The notes under the pieces are model-generated. The model was not told the DNA's origin. It worked only from the letters and a program-made list of their open reading frames with translations, and made no database searches. This document shows positions 38,496 to 49,060 of a DNA stretch of 64,000 nucleotides, in pieces (position 1 is the first letter of the stretch; each line of letters opens with the position of its first letter). Made by a program: the position numbers and the translations under genes. Origin of the DNA: Lunularia cruciata (taxonomy: Eukaryota > Streptophyta > Marchantiopsida > Lunulariales > Lunulariaceae); assembly GCA_948567375.1 (NCBI GenBank), contig OX419755.1:45203001-45267000 (forward strand), given 5' to 3'.

Positions 38496-40321
38496 GACTT
38501 TACTTATATATTGACTTTACATACATCAAGTTGTAAGTAATATGGAAGCTCTACACGAGGTTTATCAATAGGAGCTATTACTTTGCTCAAAGTGGAATTT
38601 TAAAATTATTAAACGGTTGCTCAAGAAATATATGATGAGTTTGTTGTTTGTTTTTGCAGATAAGTGGGTTGCTTTTGAGATTGCTCATGTTTGGTAAAGC
38701 ATTAGGTGTTCAAGAGTTGCTCATATCTTGTCAAGCATTAGATATGTGGAGATGGTGTGTTCTTCTTATCTTTGTAGATAAGATTCAGGTTTATAGGTAG
38801 AAGTTTGGTTCTTAGGTTTGTATCGCAAAGTAAATGAAGGTGAGGGATTGTAACTTTAATTAAGAAACTTTTAAAAAAATACATGGTTAAGTACGTTTAG
38901 GATTGTATAGGTAAGCTTGGATGATCAAGGATATGCTGATATTGAGGAGTAATTCAAGTTAAATCGTATTATTTGATGAATTTGATAACCTTATTTATAG
39001 CATTTTGTGATAATTTTGAAAATTCCTTCTAGTCAACATTCTAATCTAGAACTCTTGTAAGATATTCCATTATCAAATTGAGTTTTTCTTGGTTGTTCTA
39101 TCTTGTTTGAATGATTTTAATCCAAGTTCTTATGGTTGATAGTTTAAAAATTATTTAATTATTCCTTTCAAGGATTATGGCATATTTGAAGTAATTTAAA
39201 AATAATTTTTAATTCAAGGTCTTTTCTATAACTCTATCAACTTGACAACAATAATTGTTAGCTTAACTTTCCTCTTTATTTATGGTTATCTTTATGTGAT
39301 CTTATGCTTGAATCCAAATGAGTTTGTTGTATGTTAATCACATAAGGATTGGGATGATGGGAAATTGATTTCATTGTCCACTCATGCTTTGCTCATTTCT
39401 TTGTAGTTAATCAATTATATAGGTTTAGCCATAATCATTAGCACTCACTAAAATACTATAGCTAAAATAATATAAAGAGTAAATATAATTTCCTTTGGTG
39501 ATCAAATCTTAAGGTTGTCATTGTGATAATTTTTCTTGGATTTTTTGACTTTAATAATAAATAAAAAACAAAAAAATCTAGGAACATTTCTCAAATTTTG
39601 CAAACTTAGGATCAAGAACTATTTGTAGTACAAAATATCATTTTTGAATGCTAAGGTGAAAATGCACTCTTTGTAACCATTTTTCATTATTAATATTCAG
39701 ATTATATAATTTAATATGAATCATAAGTCAAACGTTCTAAGCACACATCCAAATAACAAAATAAGTCAATTCTTGACAAATATTGAGATATGAACTTGTT
39801 CACAAGCCAACTTCTAATGAAATTGAGAAATTGATCCATCCTAAAGCCAAATTTTGAACTATAAGCTTATCTTTGATGAAATCTACTCAATTATGTACTC
39901 TTTTCTAAGGGCAAGTCAAATGCACATATATGGACTTGTTTTCAAGACTATGCAATACATAAGGACACTCATATGAGACTATATAAAGTTGGAAATTAAT
40001 ATTTTTCACCATATTAAAAGTAGAAGAGTTAATACAATTAAATTTTTAATTATTATTAACAATTTAGTTGTAGCCGCATGGTACAAACAAAGTCTCACAT
40101 TAATGAGTTTCTTCATCTATCTTGTAGTTTGTTTGAAAACGAAGTAAAAAGATTTGATAACTTAACATGGAAGCTATCTCTCTTAATGCAAATCCAACCA
40201 AGGATTGATAACAAAGATACCAATACTATTGTGAGAGCCTTCTTCTTTGATTTGGCTTTGGATACATTATGAATTTCTATTGCTTTGATATACAAGAATG
40301 TGATTTCAAGCTTTATGAAGT

Positions 40322-40325
40322 TGTT
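40322..40325. other. target-site duplication, left (TGTT)
   Basis: TGTT precedes the element start, and the same four bases follow its 3' end at 50237-50240. The right flank is a (TTG)n microsatellite, so chance identity is possible. The solo LTR at 51268-51811 shows the same 4-bp pattern with TTGA. Confidence 0.5.
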
Positions 40326-40774
40326 TGTCACGCCATTTGCAATTCCGCATCTAGATGCTCGGACATTGGAGTTCCAGTGATAGTAGTTAGAGTTATTCTA
40401 GCAGTTTCTTAGAGACTACTTTTTGACGGTTAGATTTTGTGTTTGGAGTACTGACTTCACGGTGGGGCCCACCGTCACTTTGCACCGTTTGCACCGTCGA
40501 GTGTGCCGTCAGCGGGACCGTTAGGGTTTCAGAGCTAGCTCGAGTCCAGGGGGTATAGTTTCGAAGTGAGCTCCAGAGAGCTCACTTCTCTGATGTTGAG
40601 TCTTCGAGTTCCTGGCTATGGTGGACAGAGGCCGGCGAGCGTCACCTGGATTCTCTATGCTTGAGTGGGTGTGGCTTGATTGTACTCAATGCCCAGTTGT
40701 TGGCAGTTTATAGATTGACAGATCAAGTACTGATCTGAGTTGAGTTGAGTTGAGAGTGTTAAGCAATCTGATTA
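40326..40774 (+). repeat. family-D 5' LTR core (copy 2)
   Basis: 449 bp, starting TGTCACGCC and ending CTGATTA directly before the putative primer binding site. It is collinear without gaps with 49682-50130. It holds a cluster of CCGT motifs and a 17-bp palindrome (40459-40475). The 106-bp block A found on both sides of the 3' core is absent on both sides here. Confidence 0.9.
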
Positions 40775-40787
40775 CATCAGAGAAGTG
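40775..40787 (+). promoter_or_regulatory. possible primer binding site
   Basis: CATCAGAGAAGTG follows the LTR core. ATCAGAG matches part of the usual plant initiator-Met-tRNA site, but the leading TGG is not present. Copy 3 does not conserve it, so the call is tentative. Confidence 0.35.
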
Positions 40788-42205
40788 AAGTCAGGGGGAA
40801 ATCGGGTGCAAGACTTTGAGTGTTGGTGGTATCTCCAAGCTTGGTGGATCGTGGTAGCTTGATTCAAGTTTTGTGTTTCCCTAGTGTGTAGAAGCTCAAT
40901 TGATTGATGCAGATTTGGCTGTTAGGCGGACGGTGTGCGGAAGCGCTGGCCAAATTTTGAGCAAAGATGGAGCAATTTTTGAGCAGGGTTGTGATTTTGA
41001 GCTTAGGAGGTGAAGGCAAGACCAATTTGCTATGAGTTGGGCTCAGAAAGTCAAATTGAAGGTGGAGTTGGAAGCTCTTCTCATGAAATTGTGATTTGGA
41101 AAAACCCGTTTTGTCAATTTGGCTCGAGTGGAAAGTTAGCGGGGGATTTGGCGGACAGCCATCTTTAGGGTTTACGTCAGATTTTACGTCAGATTTTGGC
41201 CAGAATTGGAGGAGTTTTTGCTGTTTGGCCAGATTTGGAGGAGTTTTGCTAGTTTGGAGGACTTTTGCAGATTTGGAGAAGTTTTGCTAATTTTGGAGGA
41301 GGTTCAAAGTGGCAACAAGAAAGGCCTCATTTGGCTGAATTTCGGCGCTTCAAGGCATAGGGCTGTGGGCTATGAGAGGCTACAAAGGCCTAGAAGGGCC
41401 AGCAAGCCAACTTGCTGGTGTGAGGCTAGCTAGTTTAGAGTAGATCTTGGTCATTGGTTGGCAAAATCTGCCTTTCCTGCTAGATTGTGCGCAACAGGGT
41501 TTGACCCCTAGATCTCTTGTTCCTAGACTGGTGCCCTAGCCAACTGGTCCACCCTCACTTGTTGTCATAGTGATTGTGCCACTGTTATCTATACCTATGT
41601 AGCTTTGGCTAGGAGAGACAGTTTGATCCCATTCTTGGTGATCTTGGTAGCTTAGGACTTAGATACAAACTTCTCTTATGTCAAATGCCAAATGGTGGTA
41701 GAGTCAGTCCCGTGTTGTGTTATGAGATGGAGGTTTTTTTTTTAGATTTCTTGTGATTGGATCCCTTCCATTCTCTGCTTCCTGTTTGTGCACCACGTTT
41801 TTGTGAGGTGCCCTGACTTTTGAGCATTGGTGCTCTGGTGTGCTCTCGGTGGTGAGGCTGGAGTGATGACCAGTCAGACTACCTTTGTTTCTCTCCGGTG
41901 AGGCAGGAAGTGATGACCTGCAGACTGTGAGAGTGCGTGTTATGATGGTAGGTCACAGGTTGCTCTTTCCCCTAGTGTAGTTATCTCGGTTAGAGTTACA
42001 TTAGTGGGTGGTGCTTGGTGGTGTTGGCACGTGGTGGTGTTGGCACTTGGTGGGGTACTTGCGGTTGCAGTTGGTGGTTTGGGTTTGCTATTGCGGTTAC
42101 TTTGTCACGACATAGTTCTTTGGAGATTCTAGAGGAGTTAGCCCTGTAGTACACAGTGGGTTTACTCGGAGTGGTGCTTGGTATCAGCATGTATCTCAGG
42201 TCCCA
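40788..42205 (+). other. element leader, no coding frame supported
   Basis: The region between the putative primer site and the polyprotein. It includes a short TTTGGAGGAG-type repeat patch (41200-41300) and an antisense tRNA-like sequence (41488-41556). Open frames such as 41096-41290 are not conserved in copies 3 and 4, whose leaders carry longer tandem arrays instead. Confidence 0.6.
41488..41556 (-). other. tRNA-like sequence in the copy 2 leader (antisense)
   Basis: On the minus strand a box A-like stretch (41551-41533, TGGACCAGTTGGCTAGGGC) precedes a box B-like stretch (41509-41495). The equivalent site exists in copies 3 and 4, where box B reads GGTTCAAACC. Anticodon and acceptor stems do not form properly, so it is probably a tRNA relic or part of a SINE rather than a tRNA gene. 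Confidence 0.4.
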
Positions 42206-44230
42206 GTGAGGGAGGAGATTGACTCTGAGTTGGAGTTTGACACAGGAGTTGATTCAGTTAAGAGTGCACTTGGTGTGTCCGCACCGTTGTTGTGGGACAT
42301 GGACGAGATTTATGGGGCCTCCAAAGGCCCTAGGCGTTACTCTGGTACAATGGGTACCATTGAGTTGGATGACTTCATCCAGGAGTTCGATAGTTGGTGT
42401 GATCTGTAGCAGATGCGGAACCCGACTTTGTTCACACCCTTCATGGCATGGAAGGGGTTGTTTCAGCATCTGGAGGGTCCGCCGATGGATGACTACCATG
42501 AGTTCAAGAGAGCTCATTTGGAGGAGATTGAGTTATAGAGAGAGTATTTGTCTCCACACTATGTCTTCATCACTTCAGGCTCGGTGGCCAGGAGTAGATC
42601 GGCTGTACCTACGAGTTCTAGCTCGAGTAGTGTGGGTGGAGCTAGTGGAGGTGCACTAGCTAGAGATAGTGCTACTACGAGTGGTGGTACCGCTGAAGGA
42701 GGTTGTGTGGTACCGGGGTTTAACCCCATGGTGGAGTTCTTCTTATGTTTGAGGTAGAACTACCAGGGAGTGCGGACTGACAAGCTGAGGAGCTTGCAGG
42801 AGTTCCAGCGGAAGGCTGGAGAGAGCCTATGCGAGGCATACACTTGCATGAGGCGGCTGATCAATTTCACTCAAGGAGTTATTGAGGCCCAAGCAGTCCA
42901 GTTTTGGTATGGGATACTAGATAGGGAGTTGCGACGTAGAGTTCGTGATGCTACGTTGTTGCAGGCTACTTTGCCCACTTTGGCAGTAGTCTTTGGTTTG
43001 GCTGAGCATATTGAGCTCAACATGGTGGAAGAGAGAGTGGTGACATCTAGATTTGGTAGGGAGACCTCATCCACGGCTGTGACTTCTTCTAAAGTGCAGC
43101 AGAGTGCACCACGCATAGTTGGTTTTTGAGGACAGGGTGGACAGCCCAGATCCTATGGAGAGAGTGGAGGGCCTAGTGGAGTTAGACCCTTACCCTCATT
43201 TTTGAGTCAGCAGCAGCCAGTGAGTGGTGGTGTTGCTTGTTGGACTTGTAGTGGACCTCACCATAGGAGAGAGTGTACTCAGGGCAGCGGACCTGATATC
43301 TCTGGTGCATCACAGCCAGCACAGAGGCAGTGTGAGCATTGCCACAGATTTGGTCACACTAGTGACCGGTGTTTTGACCTACACCCGGAGTTACGGAGTG
43401 GTAGGGCTACTATGGTAGGTAGTAGAGGGGCTCCAGTTCATGGAGGACGAGGTGGTAGAGGTGATGGTAGAGGATCTACATCTAGTAGGGGTGCAATACC
43501 CGCTTTTACTTTTGACACAACTATGGCTACTCGGATTGAGCAGTTGGAGCAGAGATTGGCTAGTATGGCTATTGCTCAGAGGAGATCAGATTTGGGTGCT
43601 GAGGCTTCCACCTCATATGCGGGTGATAGAGATGCTTTGGACTTCATGTGCGGAGCAGCACAGGTGGATGCATCTACAACAGTGACTAGGAGTGCAGTAC
43701 GTGCTCCAGAGCCTAAAGGAGCATCAATGGAGTTGGACTCACAAAGAGGAGAGGTTGGGAGACAGGTCAGACTTCCCCAGTCTTTCATGCTATTTGAGGC
43801 ATTACAGACAACATCCATGGTTCCTAGATGTCCCAGTGCAGGTGTGGTAGGTGGTGATGGAGTACATGATGGACTACCTGCTAGTCAACCACTTGCTACT
43901 ACACAAACTGAGTCTAGCATGATGTTGGGGGCGGCTCAGCTGATTATGCGGCATCCTTTGTTTTCAGCTAGTGACATGTTTACATTGGGAGTTGACCTAG
44001 CCCTAGTGTTTTGGTTGGCTGCCATGTTGTGCAAGAGTAGGGATGGTGCAGTTCCTACTACTAGAGCAGAGGTGGTTGGTAGTAAAGCTGACTTGGTTGA
44101 GGAGCATGGGATCCGTTCAGCGACCAGTGGTTTATGGCAGGCAGCAGCGGCTAGACTGGAGGAGTTGCCAGCTAGACCGGCCTTTGAGAGAGCGCGGTTT
44201 ACACCTGGTGTTGTCCTATTGGATAACCAG
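42206..44230 (+). pseudogene. gag region with CCHC zinc knuckles
   Basis: Residues 1-330 include a capsid-like segment (FMAWKGLFQHLEGPPMDDYH at about 42440-42500; LQEFQRKAGESLCEAY at about 42795). Two cysteine knuckles follow near residues 343 (CWTCSGPHHRREC, CX2CX3HX4C) and 376 (CEHCHRFGHTSDRC, the canonical CX2CX4HX4C), then a Gly/Arg-rich stretch. The knuckles would bind element RNA in the particle. Four stops interrupt this part. Copies 3 and 4 carry the same knuckle region. Confidence 0.85.
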
Positions 44231-44420
44231 AGGGAGATTTTTTGTTTCGTGGGACCTTCAAGGAAGGTCTATACACCACAGAGAGTCTTGTTAGACTTTG
44301 GTGCGCAGCCCCTTATGTTGGGGAAGGCTACAGTTGTCGGTCTGGAGTTATGGAAGACCAATGTGGAGAGGTGTCCATTTCAGATCCAGACATCTCTTGG
44401 TGGTGGTTTGACATAGTACA
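44231..44420 (+). pseudogene. retropepsin-like aspartic protease region
   Basis: The segment RVLLDFGAQPLMLGKA (near residue 696) fits the strand-turn of a retroviral-type aspartic protease, whose active site is D-S/T-G. Here the middle residue is Phe (TTT), and the same is seen in copy 3. Copy 4 keeps a Ser codon at that position but has lost the Gly. It lies between gag and methyltransferase as expected for gag-pro-pol order. A stop at 44414 closes the piece. Confidence 0.6.
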
Positions 44421-44989
44421 TCACACGTGGAGAGCTTGTTGTCCAGGTTCAGCCTGGTCATCCGACTGATAGCTCGGTGGTGAGAGCTCAAGCTATTGCA
44501 ACGATAGTTGAGTCATATGATGTGCTAGTTGGGGGAGCAGTGTTATACCCCATGGGTTTCAGCATTGACTATTGGGAGGAGACAACCTCTTATAGACCTG
44601 GTTGGCAGTCTGGTGAGAGACGGGTATGTCGCCTACCAGTACGCTTCACTAGTGGCAGTCTTGGCTCACTACAGTCCGGGACCATGCCAACATCAATTTT
44701 AGCTTTCAATGGTGTAGTTACTTGGCCTGGTGACTTGTTGGAGGGGAACGCCCATGCAGAGGATACTCCAGTACCAGAGGAGATCACTCGGCTTTGGAGT
44801 ATGAGTGGGATTGTTCCATCCACCTTGGATGTTCCATTGTGGAGTTTAGAGGAGGCATTGCAGTAGCATGCAGATCAGTTGGTGCAGCAGGCTTGGAGTA
44901 GAGCCTTCGTACCATCAGGAGATGAGTGTGAGGATGAGCCTCCAGAGGCAATTGCTTTGACACCTCTAGATACCATACTCATTGCTTGG

Positions 44990-45960
44990 CAGTATCCAAT
45001 AGAGGGGATATGCCTATTGGAGTTGTTTGGTGGGATCAACACCGGATTAGCTGCGGTGTTACAAGCAGGTATACGAGTACAGAGGTACTTGTATGTAGAG
45101 AGAGATGAGACTGCTAGGCGAGTCTCTCTACATCATGTGGCACACTTGGCATATCGGTATCCGGAGTTATTACCAATGTCAGCAGTCAAAGGTTACCAGA
45201 AGGCCTTACCAGGAGATATTTCCTTACTGGGGGCGCATGACCTAGAGAGACATGGGTCTATTCACTTGGTGATTTTTGGATGGCAATGTTAGGGACATAC
45301 ACGTGCGGGCCGCGGTTTGGGTCTTTAGGATCCTTGTTCTGGTGTGTTTTGGGAGATGTTACGGATACTACGACATCTCTTGGTTCATCAGTCTGTTTCT
45401 CTAGCTTACCTTTTGGAGAACGTTCCTTTGATAGGTGATTCTTGCACCAGAGTGGTGGCGAGTACACATCAGGTCCATTCTTGGATGGGACCTGCTGTAT
45501 TGTTAGATGCAGCCAGAGTGGAATCATGGGCTCATCGTTTTTGTCTTTGGTGGACGAACCTCTTACCCAGAGAGGTTCTAAAGCGCACTTATGATGGGAT
45601 TCAACGACTTGACCACATCCTTGTTGATGATATCTTGGATGTTGGGCGTCAGTCTCAAACAGTGGTAGTGGCTGATAGGTCACCTATGGCAGTGGTGAAC
45701 CTAGTTAGACAGCCTAGAGCTGCATTTCTCACACTCATGAGTTTCCCAGGCTCTCATGCTTTTTGAGAAGGAGGACCTGGACTTGTTTGGGACTCACAAT
45801 TACAGCAGTTGGTGGAGCCCAACGTTGATGAGAGAGAGCGGGCGATGGGTTTTTGCACCAGTATTACCGTTGTTCCAGCAGTGTCAGAGGCATCCATGTG
45901 TCAGGTGTTAGGTCAGGCTATGGACCTGAACTATTTGACCTGGATTGTGAGCCTTGGCTT
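44990..45960 (+). pseudogene. C5-cytosine DNA methyltransferase domain in a retrotransposon
   Basis: Motifs appear in unpermuted order: motif I LLELFGGINTGLAAVLQAG (residue about 938, SAM loop), motif II-like YVERDETARRV, motif IV VIFGWQC then Q as a stop (45290), with the family's GHTRAGRGLGL following, motif VI LLENVP (about 1070), motif VIII-like AHRFCLWWTN, motif IX-like ERERAMGF, and motif X LGQAMDLN. The catalytic Cys is present. The Pro before it is Gln here, but Pro in copy 3. The order excludes plant DRM, which is circularly permuted. The ERERAMGF block recalls DNMT3. Such an enzyme would methylate DNA, perhaps the element's own copies. Stops at 45290, 45326 and 45764 inactivate it. 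Confidence 0.88.
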
Positions 45961-46319
45961 GGCAGAGCAGCGTAGGATGCGCTTGATAGGCATCACCACT
46001 TGGACACTTGTGAGCCCTGTGCCTATCAAGACGATTCAGGCACATGCTAAGGGTGATGGACCGAGTGGACATGGTATTCTTGGGACACATCCAGTAGCTA
46101 CCAAGGAGAGTGGTCTACTTGGAGTCCATCCAAGTGAGCGTGGGCTACTTGGATTACACCCTTGGTCCACATGGGATGCAGCTAGAGGACGTGTGGAGCT
46201 TACAGCCAGAGTGGAGGGAGTTTTTCACACAGAGGTTGGGACCTCTAGTGGTCGGGAGCATGACACTATTGCTCCCAAGGGCCTAGTGTAGCAGCCAGTC
46301 AATACGTCTTCCACTCTTA

Positions 46320-47200
46320 CTACAGTTACAGAGGATACTTGGGAGCCAGATCTTGGACCCAAGCTTACTGGAGAGGAAAGACGGAGGGTTTGGAGGTTCT
46401 TGAGGAGTCACACGAGTTGTTTTGCCTTTAGTATGAAGGATTTGGGTGCTTTGAAGGGACCTGGTATACGGATCAAGCTGACTAGCGAGACACCAGTTTT
46501 CCGACGTCCTTATCAATATAGTGAGATGGAGAGGACATTGATTCAGAGCCGGAGTAGTGACCTTTTTGAGGCTGGTTTGGTGGAGATTTCACATAGAGAG
46601 TATGCATCAACGATAGTGATGCCAACCAAGAAGGATATGCATGGCAACTATACAGATAGGCGGATGTGTGGAGATTACCGTCCTATCAACTGACAGACCA
46701 AGGCTGATTGGTATGCCATGCCTACACCGGAGGAGATTTTTGATACGATTGGGCATGCAAAGGTCTTCAGTACTTTGGATCTTCGAGCGGGATATCATCA
46801 ATTGCCGATCAGGGAGGAGGATAAGTCCAAGACATCATTTTGGGCTATTGATCCTCACGGCAAGGATGTTTTATATCAATGGAGGTTCTTACCATTTGGG
46901 TTGAAGAACGCTCTTGCTGAGTTCTAGAGGGTCATGGATAGGATCCTAGCTGGATTGGATTTTGCTTGGTGCTATATTGATGACATTTTGGTTTATAGCA
47001 CTACTGTGGAGGAGCATGAGAGACAATTGTTGGAGGTGTTTGAGAGGTTGAGATCTCATGGACTCAAATTACATCCTGGGAAGTGTAGGTTCTTCCACGA
47101 GCAGGTTGAGTATTTGGGTCACACTATCTACCCCGGAGGACTTGGTGTTCAGTAGACCAAGGTGGAGGCTATTGCACGTATTCCTTGGCCTATGGATGTG
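46320..47200 (+). pseudogene. reverse transcriptase domain
   Basis: Ty3/gypsy-type RT. The fingers start WEPDLGPKLTGEERRRVW and include FRRPYQYSEME, EAGLVEIS and CGDYRPIN. The palm has FSTLDLRAGYHQLPI, FWAIDPHGKDVLYQWRFLPF and the catalytic YIDD at 46973-46984 (residue about 1590). A thumb/connection segment follows (GHTIYPGGLGVQ). Stops at 46691, 46925 and 47153 fall where the family normally has Arg or Gln. The catalytic aspartates are intact. Confidence 0.92.
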
Positions 47201-47206
47201 AGCTGA

Positions 47207-47800
47207 GTGCGAGCATTCCTTGGGTTGGCAAACTTCTATTGCCGCTATGTTAGAGGATTTAGTGCCATTGCCAAGGCCTTGACGAAGCTGACCAAGCTTA
47301 CACATGGGTGGTGTTGGGGAGATGAGTAGGAGAGAGCTTTTGTAGAGATCAAGGAGAGGTTGACATCTACTCCTATTTTGAGGAGCCCGATCAGGGAACG
47401 ACCATTTCAGGTTCACATTGATTGGAGTATGTTGGGGCTTGGAGCGGTGCTCACCCAGCATGATGATGAGGAGAAGGAGTTTGTGGTGGCCTATGCTAGT
47501 CACTCCAACAATTCAGCGGAGGCAAAGTATAGTTCATATGAGGGAGAGTGCTTGGCAGCAGTTTGGGCAATAGCACATTTCCGATGTTACCTATTTGGTA
47601 ACCCCTTCACTCTCATCACTGATCATCAGCCGCTGAAGTGGTTGATGGAGTCCGACAAGCTTTCAAGGAAGCTTGCACGATGGGCTTTGATTTTACAGGA
47701 GTATGATTTCACGGTTATTCACAGACCTAGAGTGGTGACCCGTGATGCAGATGGGTTGAGTAGAAACCCATGTCCCAGCCAGCATAATCAGACCAAAGCA
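47207..47800 (+). pseudogene. RNase H domain
   Basis: It starts after the connection segment FLGLANFYCRYVRGF. Typical gypsy RNase H blocks follow: FQVHIDWSMLGLGAVLTQ, VVAYASHSNNSAEAKYSSYE with the Glu of the active site, LAAVWAIAHFRCYLFG, FTLITDHQPLKWLM, and DADGLSR at the end. This stretch has a long open run (47360-48322), the best preserved part of pol. Confidence 0.9.
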
Positions 47801-48129
47801 CGTTGGCATGGTGAGACAGATGAGGAGATGGTGCCAGGTTGGCATGCATCGGCCTTTTTGTGTATATTTGTAGAGGCTTTGGTGGTATCTCTCTCAGCGC
47901 ATACAAGAGGAGTTATTGAGGTCACAGATCTAGAGAGTGAAGATATTGGTACAGTTCAACGAGACATTCATGATGATGTCTTAGTGCTGGACTATCTTTG
48001 CATTGGTGTTGTGGGTGGCACAATTGGAGCCAAGGAGAGAGACCGTGTTCTTCAGCGAGCCAGACGGTTCAGATTGGAGGGTAGACACCTTTTGTGTGTA
48101 TGGGAGGATGGTAGAATGCGAGTAGTACC

Positions 48130-49060
48130 ACTTCCATCTCAGAGACCACAGTTGGTCCGTCATGCTCATGAGGAGCTAGGATATTTTGGAGTAAAGCGTA
48201 CATATAGCTTACTCCAAAGTCATTGTTGGTGGCGCAATATGCAGACCAAGGTACAGCAGTTTGTTGCCAGATGTGTGGTTTGTGACCAAGTTAGAGCATC
48301 ATTCAATGCTCCTACGCCATAGTTACACCCATTATCTATCATGGGATTGGGTTACCGTTGGAGTTTGGACTTTGCCGGACCTTTACCGCTTACTGTGAGA
48401 CATCATCGGTATGTTTTGGTGATGGTGGAGCACTTCTCCAAGTGGATTGAGTTGGTGGCACTTCCTGACAAGTCTAGTGAAGGGACAGCTTACTCGTTCC
48501 TGGATCGAGTTCTTAGTCATTTTGGTGCACCAGCTGAGGTTTTGACTGATCAAGGTACATAGTTCTTGGAGGAGTTTCAAGTCTTGTGTAACAAGGCTTT
48601 GATTGATCATCGTATGACATCTTGAGATCACCCTGAGGCAGATGGCTTAGCAGAGAGAGTGGTTCAGACGGTGAAGAGAGGATTGCAAAAGTATGGTTTG
48701 CAGAGAGGCCACTTGGGAGATTGGGATCTCCAATTACCTTGGTTGGCCATGGGCTATCGGTGCAGCCGGCAAGCCTCCTTAGCATCCTTCTCTCCATACT
48801 TTCTACTCTATGGACAAGATCCAGATTTACCTGCAACCATTTGTCAAGATGCTATTGTAGTTTTGGACTTGGATGACCCCGATGTATGGATGAGCGCATG
48901 TTCTTAATGGGTAGAGATCTTTTGGAGAGTGATGCCGATGGCCTTTGAAAACTTGGCAATTGCTCAGCATAGAGATACTTTACGCTATGCTACCATTCAA
49001 GGAGGAGGTTATAGACCCTCAATCCGTTGATTTCATCCAGGCGACTATGTATATCTACAA
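48130..49060 (+). pseudogene. DDE integrase domain
   Basis: The zinc finger reads HEELGYFGVKRT...CVVCDQ. The second His of the H2C2 pattern is Tyr. The catalytic core has Asp in LDFAGPLP (48368), Asp in LTDQGT (48548) and Glu in GLAER (48653), with 59 and 34 residues between, close to the usual spacing. A C-terminal module contains FHPGDYV (near 49032). This is a gypsy-type transposase fold, not a tyrosine recombinase. Stops at 48320, 48560, 48623, 48905 and 49028 break it. Confidence 0.9.

Larger units (their letters stand above)
35701..40325. other. AT-rich intergenic stretch, no gene recognised
   Basis: No coding frame longer than about 70 codons and no repeat shared with other parts of the window. 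Two short hairpins are listed separately. The sequence immediately left of 40326 is the 5' flank of the family-D copy 2 insertion. Confidence 0.4.

Noticed and set aside
44990-45960. Bacterial restriction-modification methyltransferase from contamination or transfer
   Set aside because: The domain is in frame with gag and RT, present in three copies within plant-like DNA, and its C-terminal motifs resemble DNMT3-type enzymes.
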